Source of the DNA: Acidobacteriota bacterium
Lineage (GTDB): Bacteria; Acidobacteriota; Terriglobia; UBA7540
Direction: 5' to 3'
Assembly: GCA_021827255.1 (NCBI GenBank)
Contig: JAKAWO010000155.1
Location: 1-7,176 of the forward strand
DNA length: 7,176 nt
Shown: in pieces, positions 1 to 6,214 of the stretch
How the letters are laid out: every line of letters begins with the position of its first letter
How positions within the stretch are numbered: the first letter of the stretch is position 1
The notes under the pieces: model-generated
Seen by the model: only the letters and a program-made list of their open reading frames with translations
Databases searched by the model: none
What the model was told of the DNA's origin: nothing
Made by a program: the position numbers and the translations under genes

Positions 1-1
1 T

Positions 2-1003
2 GCTTCACCACCAACTGCCGTCGCGCCCAGCTTGATGGACGAATCCGAGCTCGCCCCACTTCCGCCTTGGCGGGAAAAAATCAAGGGGCTGACCGCCGTC
101 CCCGTTCTTTACGCGGTCGCCCAGGCTGAGCGCGTTCCCCGGCGCTCGCGGGGCAACGCCGCAACCAACGTCGTGGTCACGGGAGCCGACTTCGCATCGC
201 TGCGGAAGGTGGTGGGGGGCTGGCGCGAGCAATCGCTTGGCAAACCGGATTCTCTGGACGGGCAGTCCTGCGCCGTGGGGGTTCATGCCGCCCGCCTCCT
301 GGGATTGCATTTGGGCGACACTCTGCAATTGTCCATGATGGCTCAAGCGTCGCCTAGCGGCGAGTCTTCGGCGGCGTTCCGCGTTGCCTACATCATTTCA
401 GCAGGATCGTCTGAAGATGACAGGATTTTCCTGAATCTTGCAAGCCTCCAGCGGCTGGCTGGGCTGAGCGGCAAAATTAGCGTCGTTCAAATGATCGTTC
501 CCGGCAATCCCGCCGAAGTGGAAAGCCGCCTGCGCCTCTTAAGCGCCGCTTTCCCCGACTTCGACCTCCGGCCTATCCCGCAGGTCTTGGATTCTCAGGG
601 AAAAGTGCTCGGAACCATTCGCGCGCTTTTGATCTCCTTGACCGCCTTGATCGTTTTAATCATCGTCCTTTGCGTTACGGCCACCATGATCGCCATCGTC
701 CTGGAGCGCCGCAAAGACATCGCGGTGATGAAGGCGCTGGGAGCCGAACCGCGGGAGATCAGCCGTCTGTTTTTGGCCGAAGGCGCGACCCTGGGTCTTA
801 TCGCCGGCCTGGCCGGCTTTCCGCTCGGCCTCTGGCTGGCGCAGGAGGTGGGCCGCCGCATCTTCGGTGTCAGTTTGAACGCCGTCTGGTGGACGCTGCC
901 CGTGATCGCGGTCGCCACGGCGCTGCTGGCGGTGCTCGGAACGTTTTTCCCGGTCGACGTCATCCGCCGCATTCAGCCGGCCACGGTTCTTAAGGGAGAA
1001 TAG
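2..1003 (+). CDS. FtsX/MacB-type ABC transporter permease (5' end outside window)
   Basis: Membrane subunit of an ABC transporter of the FtsX/MacB/LolC type, working with the ATPase encoded directly downstream. The reading frame is open to the left edge, with no stop before the first TTG (32) or ATG (35). The first transmembrane helix that this family carries before its periplasmic domain is not visible, so I treat the gene as 5'-truncated by the window, not as starting at 32. About 190 residues of extracytoplasmic domain come first. They include the family-typical stretch 'LLGLHLGDTLQLS' and 'GSSEDDRIFLNL' (near 400-435). Three hydrophobic helices follow at roughly 620-705, 765-845 and 890-960. 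The cytoplasmic loop after the first reads 'ERRKDIAVMKALGAEPREI', the coupling-loop signature of FtsX permeases, and the tail 'DVIRRIQPATVLKGE' is also typical. The substrate cannot be read from the sequence. The metal-sensor fusion on the partner ATPase makes a metal-linked role plausible. Confidence 0.92.
   Translation, partial: ASPPTAVAPSLMDESELAPLPPWREKIKGLTAVPVLYAVAQAERVPRRSRGNAATNVVVTGADFASLRKVVGGWREQSLGKPDSLDGQSCAVGVHAARLLGLHLGDTLQLSMMAQASPSGESSAAFRVAYIISAGSSEDDRIFLNLASLQRLAGLSGKISVVQMIVPGNPAEVESRLRLLSAAFPDFDLRPIPQVLDSQGKVLGTIRALLISLTALIVLIIVLCVTATMIAIVLERRKDIAVMKALGAEPREISRLFLAEGATLGLIAGLAGFPLGLWLAQEVGRRIFGVSLNAVWWTLPVIAVATALLAVLGTFFPVDVIRRIQPATVLKGE
993..998 (+). promoter_or_regulatory. 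Ribosome binding site that supports a TTG start
   Basis: AGGGAG lies at the very end of the permease gene, nine bases before the TTG at 1008. It is the only good Shine-Dalgarno match near the start of the ATPase. The ATPase homology begins immediately at TTG (PFIEARGLTKRYG), which supports TTG over any downstream start. Its location inside the upstream gene suggests translational coupling. Confidence 0.6.
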
Positions 1004-1007
1004 TCGC

Positions 1008-2090
1008 TTGCCATTCATTGAGGCTCGTGGCCTGACCAAACGCTACGGTAGTTCCATCGCAGCGCTGCGCGATGTCTCGTTCAGCGTGGGCAAAGGCGAA
1101 TGGGTTGCCGTGATGGGACCCTCTGGGTCGGGGAAGAGCACGCTGCTCAATCTCCTCGGCGGGCTCGACCGTCCAAGCGAAGGAACCATCATCGCCGAGG
1201 GCCAGAGTCTCGCCGACCTTCCCGCTTCCGAGTTGGCGCGCTTTCGGGCTGAAAAGGTCGGATTCATTTTCCAGCAATTCCACCTGGTCCCCTATCTCAC
1301 CGCGCTTGAAAACGTGATGCTGGCGCAGTACTTCCACAGCCTCGCCGACGAGGCGGAAGCGATCCAAGCCCTCACTCATGTCGGTCTGGGCGATCGCCTG
1401 GACCATCTGCCCTCCGAGCTTTCCGGCGGCGAGCAGCAGCGCGTCTGCGTGGCCCGGGCGCTGATCAATCAGCCCAACCTGATCCTTGCCGACGAGCCGA
1501 CCGGCAACCTCGATGAGGTCAATGAGGCGCTGGTCATGGGTCTGCTGACCGAACTCCACCGCGAAGGCCACACGATCGTCATGGTGACGCACGACCCGGA
1601 GATCGGGCGCATGGCCGAGCGCCGCATCGAGCTGCACCACGGCCGGCTGACCGAGGTTTCCTTCTTCCCTTCGCACGAAGAAGAACTGATTGATAACCTC
1701 CTCAGCGCCGTCTGGCACGCCCGCGAAGACACCGGCGCCTCGCTCGTTGACGCCGGCGCCATGCCCGAATTCATCGAAAGCCGCGCCACCTTCCGCTTGA
1801 TGGCGCGGGAAGAATTGATAGCCTTCGCCGATGGCCGGCTGTCGTTCACGCCGCCCGGCGAACAGCGCGCCCGCATCGCCATTCGCCGCCATCGCCTCGC
1901 CGAGCGGCTCTTCTATGACACCTTTGGCTTGGAGGAAGATTTGCTCCACGATAATGCCCACAAAATCGAGCACAGCTTGAGCCCCGAGGTCACGGAAAAA
2001 ATCTGCAAGTTCCTGAACCACCCTCGAACCTGCCCGCACGGCTCGCCCATTCCGCCGGGTGCCTGCTGCCCGCCCGGCACGGGAGCTTGA
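1008..2090 (+). CDS. ABC transporter ATPase fused to a C-terminal DtxR/MntR-type metal-sensing domain
   Basis: Residues 1-220 form a complete LolD/MacB-class ATPase. It has Walker A GPSGSGKST (37-45), Q-loop Q89/Q90 in 'IFQQFHLVP', signature LSGGEQQRV (138-146), Walker B LILADE (158-163) and switch histidine H195. Such ATPases are about 220-240 residues; this one has 360. Residues 223-349 match DtxR-family metalloregulators: a winged-helix-like part, then the dimerisation part 'RRHRLAERLFYDTFGLEED' and 'HPRTCPHGSPIPP'. From residue 227 the segment aligns without gaps for 75 positions to my recollection of DtxR and MntR. The ligand positions are kept: E226, H295, E299, H314, H318 (Cys102 in DtxR), E321 and H322, with D229 at MntR Glu11. 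The recognition-helix positions (253-263: P, E, F, I, E, S, R...) do not resemble DtxR and are partly acidic. No SH3/FeoA-like domain follows; the end is Cys-rich (C333, C342, C353, C354). The gene starts four bases after the permease stop, so the two form an operon. I infer ATPase activity or assembly gated by Fe/Mn-type ions. Retained DNA binding, giving autoregulation, is the alternative. Confidence 0.93.
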   Translation: MPFIEARGLTKRYGSSIAALRDVSFSVGKGEWVAVMGPSGSGKSTLLNLLGGLDRPSEGTIIAEGQSLADLPASELARFRAEKVGFIFQQFHLVPYLTALENVMLAQYFHSLADEAEAIQALTHVGLGDRLDHLPSELSGGEQQRVCVARALINQPNLILADEPTGNLDEVNEALVMGLLTELHREGHTIVMVTHDPEIGRMAERRIELHHGRLTEVSFFPSHEEELIDNLLSAVWHAREDTGASLVDAGAMPEFIESRATFRLMAREELIAFADGRLSFTPPGEQRARIAIRRHRLAERLFYDTFGLEEDLLHDNAHKIEHSLSPEVTEKICKFLNHPRTCPHGSPIPPGACCPPGTGA

Positions 2091-2110
2091 AATCCTATTC
2101 CGCCGGCGTA

Positions 2111-2271
2111 GGTTGGCGGTGGGTGCGGGTAAGTCTGGACCGAAGAGCGGGACATCGGGCGATGCAAGTCCCGCCGCGCAGCGGAAGACTCAACCGCCCA
2201 GCCCCTTAGAGCCACAACCTCTTGTTCGGCTGATGCGAAACTGGAAACCCACGTTTAGAGACCCGCCGACC
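2111..2271 (+). promoter_or_regulatory. Structured RNA element, candidate divergent cobalamin riboswitch
   Basis: The 228-base gap between the ATPase and the TPR gene is not coding, but it folds well by eye. A 9-bp stem (2111-2119 with 2263-2271, one G-U pair) closes the whole element. Inside it AGTCT (2132-2136) pairs with AGACT (2186-2190), CGGG (2156-2159) with CCCG (2170-2173), and CCGC (2174-2177) with GCGG (2181-2184). Short sequences recall the cobalamin riboswitch core: AAGAGCGGGAC (2143-2153) for the AAnAGGGAA junction, TGCAAGT (2163-2169) as an L5-like loop, and CGCGCAGCGG followed by AAG (2175-2187), which I remember as nearly identical in the E. coli btuB leader. AGAGACCCGCC (2257-2267) resembles the B12 box. 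Order and spacing fit that family. Against it: an odd CGA insertion before the L5-like loop, an imperfect B12 box, and a downstream gene that is not a usual B12 target. Some other structured RNA remains possible. Confidence 0.42.
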
Positions 2272-2280
2272 GACCAGGTG

Positions 2281-2313
2281 TATAATCAAGGGCAGCGGAA
2301 ACGTATAGGAGGT
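2281..2313 (+). promoter_or_regulatory. TATAAT -10 box and perfect AGGAGGT ribosome binding site for the TPR gene
   Basis: TATAAT at 2281-2286 is a perfect sigma-70 -10 hexamer, with TG directly before it. No convincing -35 element lies at the right distance; the sequence around 2257-2263 is poor. AGGAGGT at 2307-2313, five bases before ATG 2319, is a consensus Shine-Dalgarno sequence and fixes the start. If the -10 box is real, the transcript begins near 2293 and excludes the structured element just upstream. The box and a leader riboswitch for this gene are therefore competing readings, unless there are two promoters. The ribosome binding site is near certain; the promoter is much less so. 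Confidence 0.5.
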
Positions 2314-2318
2314 GGCCT

Positions 2319-3779
2319 ATGCCAAGGCAAACTCCGGGCCGCGCAATTCTTGTTGCTTCCGTGATTCTGATTTTGATCCTTTCCGGGGCCGTCGCTCAAA
2401 GTTCCGCTTCGGGCCCAGACGGAGTCGGTCCTTCTGCGAACGCCATGAAGAAAAGTTCGCAGGCAGGGCCGCCGGGGAACGCGTCAAGGCTGCCTCGGCA
2501 GAACGTTGCTGTCCGCGGCCCCGATCCCGAGCTTGCCGCCGTCTTCAAGGCCGAGCAGGACGGCCGGTTGCTGGACGCGGAAAAGCTTCTGAACGCTGCG
2601 ATAAGTAAGGCGGAGGCAACGCGCCCCTCGCATGGGCTCCTCCGCTCGTTGCTGAATGAGCTGGCGAGCGTCGAGAATCGCTTGCGCAACTACCCGCAGG
2701 CAGTTGCTGCGGAGAAGCGCGCGCTGGCCGTGGATCAGGCTCTGGGCAAGCAGGCTGCGCCGGAAACCATTTTCGACCTCCAGGAGCTCGCCGCGTACAG
2801 CAAGTTCGCGGGCGACGGCTCGACCTTCGCTCAAGCCGCTGAGCAAATGCTCGCTCGCGCTCGCCAGTATCCCGGTCCGCACAATTCGCAGCTTCTGATG
2901 GCCCTCTCGACGGTCGCAGCGGCCGACCAGTTCGAGCACCGCGTGGCTGAAGCCCAGGCGCTCGGCGCGAAGGAGGTCCGGATTTGCCAGGCCCAGGAGA
3001 AGCCGCGTAGCGACAATTGCGCGTCCGTGCTGGCCGGCTACTACAGCGCGAGCGGCCACCGCGCCTACGCTGAAAGGCTCCTCTCCGAGCAGGCTACCCG
3101 GACGCCCGTCTCGGCCGGTGCCAACCGTTTCGGGGCGTATTGGCCGAAGGTCGCCCCGCTGCTGACCTTGGCGCGCATGTACGAGGCAGACCGCTCGTAC
3201 GATCTCGCGGCGGCGACTGATCGCCGAATCATCGCGGTGATAGAGCGCACCACCAAGGACCCCGTCGAGGCCGCCGCGTTCTATGACGGTCTTGGCCGGG
3301 ACCTTGAACTGGAGGGGCGAGACGCCGAGGCTGAGGCCGCCTACCAACACGCCTTCGACCTGCGCGAGCGGGCCACAGGCCGCTTACGCTTGGCCTTCAT
3401 GGGTTCCCTCACCAAGACCCCGCTAGTACCTTTTTATGAGAAGCAAGGGCGCCTGGCCGATGCGGAAGCTACCCTCAAGCGAGCGCTGGCGGATCAGCGG
3501 GGTGTCCTCGACCCCCACGACGCGCGGCACGCCCAAGCGCTTTTGCAGCTTGCCCGCGTGAAGCTTCTGGAGGGCGAAGCGGCCCAGGCCGAGCCCCTCT
3601 GCGCGCGAGCGCTTAAAATCCAGGAAGCTGACTTCGGCCCTCACAACCGGCGGCTGCTTCTGACGCTTCGGACTTGTGCCGCCGTCGAACGTCAACTTGG
3701 CAAAACGGACCAGGCGGAGGCGCTCGCCACCCGCGCCACCGCGCTGCGCCAGAAGACGCTGCCGCCGTCACGGCGATAG
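2319..3779 (+). CDS. Exported tetratricopeptide-repeat (TPR) protein of unknown function
   Basis: A 486-residue protein that I cannot assign to a named family beyond TPR. Residues 1-26 form a signal peptide: basic start (MPRQTPGR), hydrophobic core (AILVASVILILILSG), and an AVA motif at 24-26 before Q27. There is no lipobox cysteine, so it should be soluble in the periplasm or secreted. A low-complexity linker of about 40 residues follows. Helical TPR-like pairs are visible at about 68-101 and 107-141, and again at 320-352, 364-398, 403-437 and 445-478. Phrases such as 'GRDAEAEAAYQHAFDLRE', 'GRLADAEATLKRAL' and 'GEAAQAEPLCARALKIQE' show the spacing. The last repeats resemble the kinesin-light-chain type. 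The middle (150-315) is helical and more divergent. TPRs are protein-binding scaffolds; no catalytic motif is visible. The start is fixed by AGGAGGT five bases upstream. The candidate riboswitch or TATAAT promoter before it would control it; no operon partner is obvious. Confidence 0.88.
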   Translation: MPRQTPGRAILVASVILILILSGAVAQSSASGPDGVGPSANAMKKSSQAGPPGNASRLPRQNVAVRGPDPELAAVFKAEQDGRLLDAEKLLNAAISKAEATRPSHGLLRSLLNELASVENRLRNYPQAVAAEKRALAVDQALGKQAAPETIFDLQELAAYSKFAGDGSTFAQAAEQMLARARQYPGPHNSQLLMALSTVAAADQFEHRVAEAQALGAKEVRICQAQEKPRSDNCASVLAGYYSASGHRAYAERLLSEQATRTPVSAGANRFGAYWPKVAPLLTLARMYEADRSYDLAAATDRRIIAVIERTTKDPVEAAAFYDGLGRDLELEGRDAEAEAAYQHAFDLRERATGRLRLAFMGSLTKTPLVPFYEKQGRLADAEATLKRALADQRGVLDPHDARHAQALLQLARVKLLEGEAAQAEPLCARALKIQEADFGPHNRRLLLTLRTCAAVERQLGKTDQAEALATRATALRQKTLPPSRR

Positions 3780-3905
3780 CCCAACCCGCACGGTTAGGCT
3801 CCGGCGGCGAGGATTGCCATTTTGGAACGCACGGACAACCTGAGATTGAGCCTCAGTGCCTCTGCCCCGCTGCAAACTCAGTCCATGGCGCGGCGACGCA
3901 GGCGC

Positions 3906-3939
3906 TTGACAAGGATTCAATCCTTGCTAAAGTAAGGAT
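3906..3939 (+). promoter_or_regulatory. Toxin-antitoxin promoter with palindromic operator
   Basis: TTGACA (3906-3911) is a perfect -35 box. TAAAGT (3928-3933), 16 bases later, is a fair -10 box (four of six). An exact palindrome, AAGGATT-C-AATCCTT (3911-3925), overlaps the end of the -35 box and fills the spacer. A third half-site AAGGAT (3934-3939) abuts the ATG at 3940. Transcription would start at or next to that ATG, giving a leaderless or near-leaderless message. The only purine-rich stretch, AAGGA, sits one base from ATG, too close for a normal ribosome binding site. AbrB-fold antitoxins commonly repress their own operon by binding such palindromes, so this is the likely autoregulatory operator. 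The rest of the 160-base gap (3780-3905) shows no gene or clear terminator to me. Confidence 0.72.
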
Positions 3940-4251
3940 ATGGCGAAGGTAACGAGCAAACTGCAATTGACTGTTCCTAAGGCGGTGGCCACCCGGTACG
4001 GCATCAAGCCGGGGGACGAACTGGATTGGCAACCCGCAGGGGATATCATTCGCGTCATCCCGCCCGGCAAAGCCCCGGCGAGAGCTGCACGCCGGAGCGT
4101 GGAAGAGCGGTTGAACCTATTCGACCGAGCGACCCAAAGGCAGCGGCGGCGCCAAGTCGCTATCCGCCCGTGGAAGAGGGAATTGCGGAAAGAACCTGAC
4201 GACCGAGGGTGGAAGCGGGAGCACCTCTACACGCGTGGCAGCCCTCGTTGA
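3940..4251 (+). CDS. vapB: AbrB/SpoVT-fold antitoxin of a VapBC-type module
   Basis: A 103-residue protein. Residues 1-44 are a swapped-hairpin AbrB-type DNA-binding domain: 'MAKVTSKLQLTVPKAVATRYGIKPGDELDW' followed by 'IIRVIP'. This is the usual pattern in which the basic 'K-x-Q-x-TVPK' strand contacts DNA. The middle is basic and probably flexible. Residues 53-72 (SVEERLNLFDRATQRQRRRQ) match the helix with which antitoxins of this type wrap their PIN toxin. The last 20 or so residues (EPDDRGWKREHLYTRGSPR) are coded by bases running up to and over the toxin start and may have no function of their own. The stop overlaps the toxin gene by 17 bases, a typical arrangement for coupled, stoichiometric synthesis. 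The protein should neutralise the toxin and repress the operon through the palindrome just upstream. The family assignment is firm; the symbol is used generically. Confidence 0.88.
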   Translation: MAKVTSKLQLTVPKAVATRYGIKPGDELDWQPAGDIIRVIPPGKAPARAARRSVEERLNLFDRATQRQRRRQVAIRPWKRELRKEPDDRGWKREHLYTRGSPR

Positions 4252-4657
4252 CACGAATATCCTCGTCTATCGTTTCGACCGACGCTTTCCGAAGAAGCAG
4301 GCGATGGCCACGCGCCTTCTGCGTCAGGGCATCGCAGAGGATTCACTGCGTGTCCCTCATCAAGCCATTGTCGAGTTTCTTGCCGCTGTCACGCGCCCTC
4401 TTGCGCGAGGACCGCTTCTCTCCTTGCCTGAAGCCTGCCGCGAAGCTGAGGAACTCCTCAGCCAATTCGAGATCCTCTATCCCACCGATTCCGTGCTGAG
4501 GATGGCGCTGCGGGGCAGAGCCGCCTACCAGTTAGCATGGTTCGACGCCCATCTTTGGGCCTATGCCGAATCCTATGGAATTCCTGTCTTGCTTTCCGAG
4601 GATTTTGAGCACAACCGCCTCTACGGGAGCGTGCGCGCCGTTAACCCATTTCGCTAA
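4235..4657 (+). CDS. vapC: PIN-domain toxin, VapC-type ribonuclease
   Basis: A 140-residue single-domain PIN protein, the normal size for VapC toxins, which are Mg2+-dependent endoribonucleases that usually cleave tRNA or rRNA. The four acidic active-site positions can be read: D6 in 'ALVDTNILVY', E47 in 'AIVEFLAAV', D104 in 'WFDAHLWAYAE' and D123 in 'LLSEDFEHNRLYG'. The C-terminal 'VRAVNPFR' is typical. The active site looks intact, so the toxin is probably functional. The start is GTG at 4235, inside the antitoxin gene; the conserved first strand begins three residues later, so no later start would work. No independent promoter is needed given the overlap. The target RNA cannot be read from the sequence. 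Confidence 0.92.
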   Translation: MAALVDTNILVYRFDRRFPKKQAMATRLLRQGIAEDSLRVPHQAIVEFLAAVTRPLARGPLLSLPEACREAEELLSQFEILYPTDSVLRMALRGRAAYQLAWFDAHLWAYAESYGIPVLLSEDFEHNRLYGSVRAVNPFR

Positions 4658-4684
4658 GGGTTCCCACCGACCCAAATCTACCAG

Positions 4685-6196
4685 CTACTTTTCCCCTGCG
4701 CTAAACCGCGTCCACGGGCCGGCGATCATGTTGCGGAGATACGGCGCTTCCCAGTCGTATTGCGGATGGGCTTTTAGGAACGGGCCGACGAGGAAATTGT
4801 CGCCGCAGGGATGGCCGCGACGGCCGAAGAAGCTCATGGCAGCGGTCATCCGGCTGTCCGTGACTTTGCCCTGCACGGCGCCGCCGGGATTATAGGGTCC
4901 CCAATGCCAGGTAGGAACACCCTCCGGCGCCAAATCCACGTGCCCGCACAGGGTTCGCTGGTCGGGGCCAACTTTTTTGAGATACGTATCGTAATGATCG
5001 GCGAGGAACTGCTCGGCGAGTTGCACGTCAATTCGGCCTTTGTACTGCTTCATCAGTTGCTTCCATCGGATGTGCCGCGCGTTCTCTGAAAGGGAAGGAT
5101 CGTTGGGATTAAAATCGGTTTCTTGAGCGGTCAGCGCCGGATCGCTCGGAAAATTGGAGCCGACAAAATAGCCGTTGTGGCTGCGCCAAACGCGAGAATG
5201 AGTAAGCCCCAGCTCGAATCGGGCGATTTCGCCCGTCTTGCGGTCGCCGAGCAGCCAGTCGTTAGCGTACCCGCCGTTGTTGCCGTGGAGCATGATGCGG
5301 ACGTACTGGCCGATTGAACTCGCGTACTGGAGCGCCTTGCGCGAGCGCTCGAATTCCGGAATCCCGTTAGGGTTCCAGCCCTTGAAATTGCTGATGGTAG
5401 TTTCGGTCACCATGAGTCCGGCCGAGTTGATGCCAAAATCGTCATCGCTGGTGATAACCCCGGGAAAACCGTCCATCAGGATGTGATAGCCGCGAGTGGG
5501 AACGATATCGAAGATGATGCGCCAGCGCTCGCCCAGCAGATAGCTGACCCAAGCATTGTGCGCCATGACAATCTGATGCCCGCGCGTCCAGTCGCCCGTG
5601 GCGACAAAGGCGCTGCAATGGCCGACGGGCCGGATGGGAGGCTTTTCCACAACCTGGTGCTGGTGGTCGTACCAAGGAACGTAATAGTAGGGCAGCTCTT
5701 GGAACGCGTTGAGGGCGACGACGTCATCCAGGTCTATGTCCGTCACGCCGTGGGCTCGGAGCCCGGCGACAATCCCTTTCAGCTCCTCCTGATACTCACG
5801 GTCAATTTTCGGCCAGAGCATGTTCTGAGCGGCCTGGCGGAAAAATTCCCAGTCGTGATGCGAACCGCGAACATCATCGAACCTGACCGCGTGGAAGGCA
5901 TCCTCGATCTCCGGAGCGAGCAAGTAGCCGTGCTGGAAACCAATCGTCGCGGGCGGCCCTTGCAGGTGAACGTAAACCCATCCACCTCGGTTGAAGCGCC
6001 AGGCATCGCGCAGGCGAGGGTCGAGTGACCTGGCTTCGGCGGCGGTTGGACGGGGCGGTTGCGGGCGCGCCATCGCTCCCGGCGACGTGCGGGGAGCCTT
6101 CTCTCCCTGCAAGAGCACGAGCGACGTTCCCAGCGCTGCCGCACCAACTACGAACGCCACTTTAAGGACGCGCTTCACGTTTGGGCTGTGCTTCAC
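4685..6196 (-). CDS. Phospholipase-B-like / peptidase C45-like Ntn hydrolase, membrane-anchored or secreted
   Basis: A 503-residue protein of the phospholipase B-like group, N-terminal-nucleophile hydrolases that mature by self-cleavage before a cysteine and act on amide or ester bonds. Residues 8-29 (KRVLKVAFVVGAAALGTSLVLL) form a signal peptide or anchor, then a Pro/Ala-rich linker to about 55. The candidate nucleophile is C194 in 'GHCSAFVATGDW'. The segment 'IVMAHNAWVSY' (209-219) closely recalls the 'AHNTWNSY' region of animal PLBD proteins, as do 'TETTISN' (264-270), 'NNGGYANDWLLGDRKTGEI' (306-324) and 'GYFVGSNFP' (342-350). The length fits the family. Start: GTG at 6196 preceded by AAAGGGGGGG; a GTG six codons later is too far from that site. 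It lies 18 bases after the HpnE-like gene, so the two are probably co-transcribed. The substrate is unknown: a lipid, an N-acyl amide or a peptide are all possible. 'Peptidase C45' is a likely alternative annotation. Confidence 0.85.
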   Translation of the reverse strand: MKHSPNVKRVLKVAFVVGAAALGTSLVLLQGEKAPRTSPGAMARPQPPRPTAAEARSLDPRLRDAWRFNRGGWVYVHLQGPPATIGFQHGYLLAPEIEDAFHAVRFDDVRGSHHDWEFFRQAAQNMLWPKIDREYQEELKGIVAGLRAHGVTDIDLDDVVALNAFQELPYYYVPWYDHQHQVVEKPPIRPVGHCSAFVATGDWTRGHQIVMAHNAWVSYLLGERWRIIFDIVPTRGYHILMDGFPGVITSDDDFGINSAGLMVTETTISNFKGWNPNGIPEFERSRKALQYASSIGQYVRIMLHGNNGGYANDWLLGDRKTGEIARFELGLTHSRVWRSHNGYFVGSNFPSDPALTAQETDFNPNDPSLSENARHIRWKQLMKQYKGRIDVQLAEQFLADHYDTYLKKVGPDQRTLCGHVDLAPEGVPTWHWGPYNPGGAVQGKVTDSRMTAAMSFFGRRGHPCGDNFLVGPFLKAHPQYDWEAPYLRNMIAGPWTRFSAGEK

Positions 6197-6214
6197 TTCC
6201 CCCCCTTTGACTTC

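Noticed and set aside
990..2039. Long reverse-strand open frame opposite the ABC ATPase (also 2484-3350 opposite the TPR gene and 5483-6028 opposite the hydrolase)
   Set aside because: These are shadows of GC-rich genes: the opposite strand encodes clear domains, and the translations show no family features.
2147..2240. Possible fluoride (crcB) riboswitch, from GGCGATG, AACCGCCC and GGCTGATG in order
   Set aside because: The expected 3' strand that pairs with the first loop is missing, the middle insertion is too long, and no fluoride-related gene follows. The cobalamin-type core fits more of the element.
2059..2364. Open frame across the ATPase end, the intergenic region and the TPR start
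   Set aside because: It overlaps two well-supported genes, has no recognisable domain or ribosome binding site, and covers the structured element.
3840..3856. Small hairpin CTGAG-7 nt-CTCAG after the TPR gene, considered as a terminator
   Set aside because: The stem is only five pairs and no T-run follows.
3674..3952. Forward open frame joining the TPR gene end to the antitoxin start
   Set aside because: It has no domain or ribosome binding site and runs through the toxin-antitoxin promoter.
4658..4684. Bidirectional terminator between the convergent toxin and hydrolase genes
   Set aside because: The 27 bases contain no inverted repeat or T-tract that I can see.
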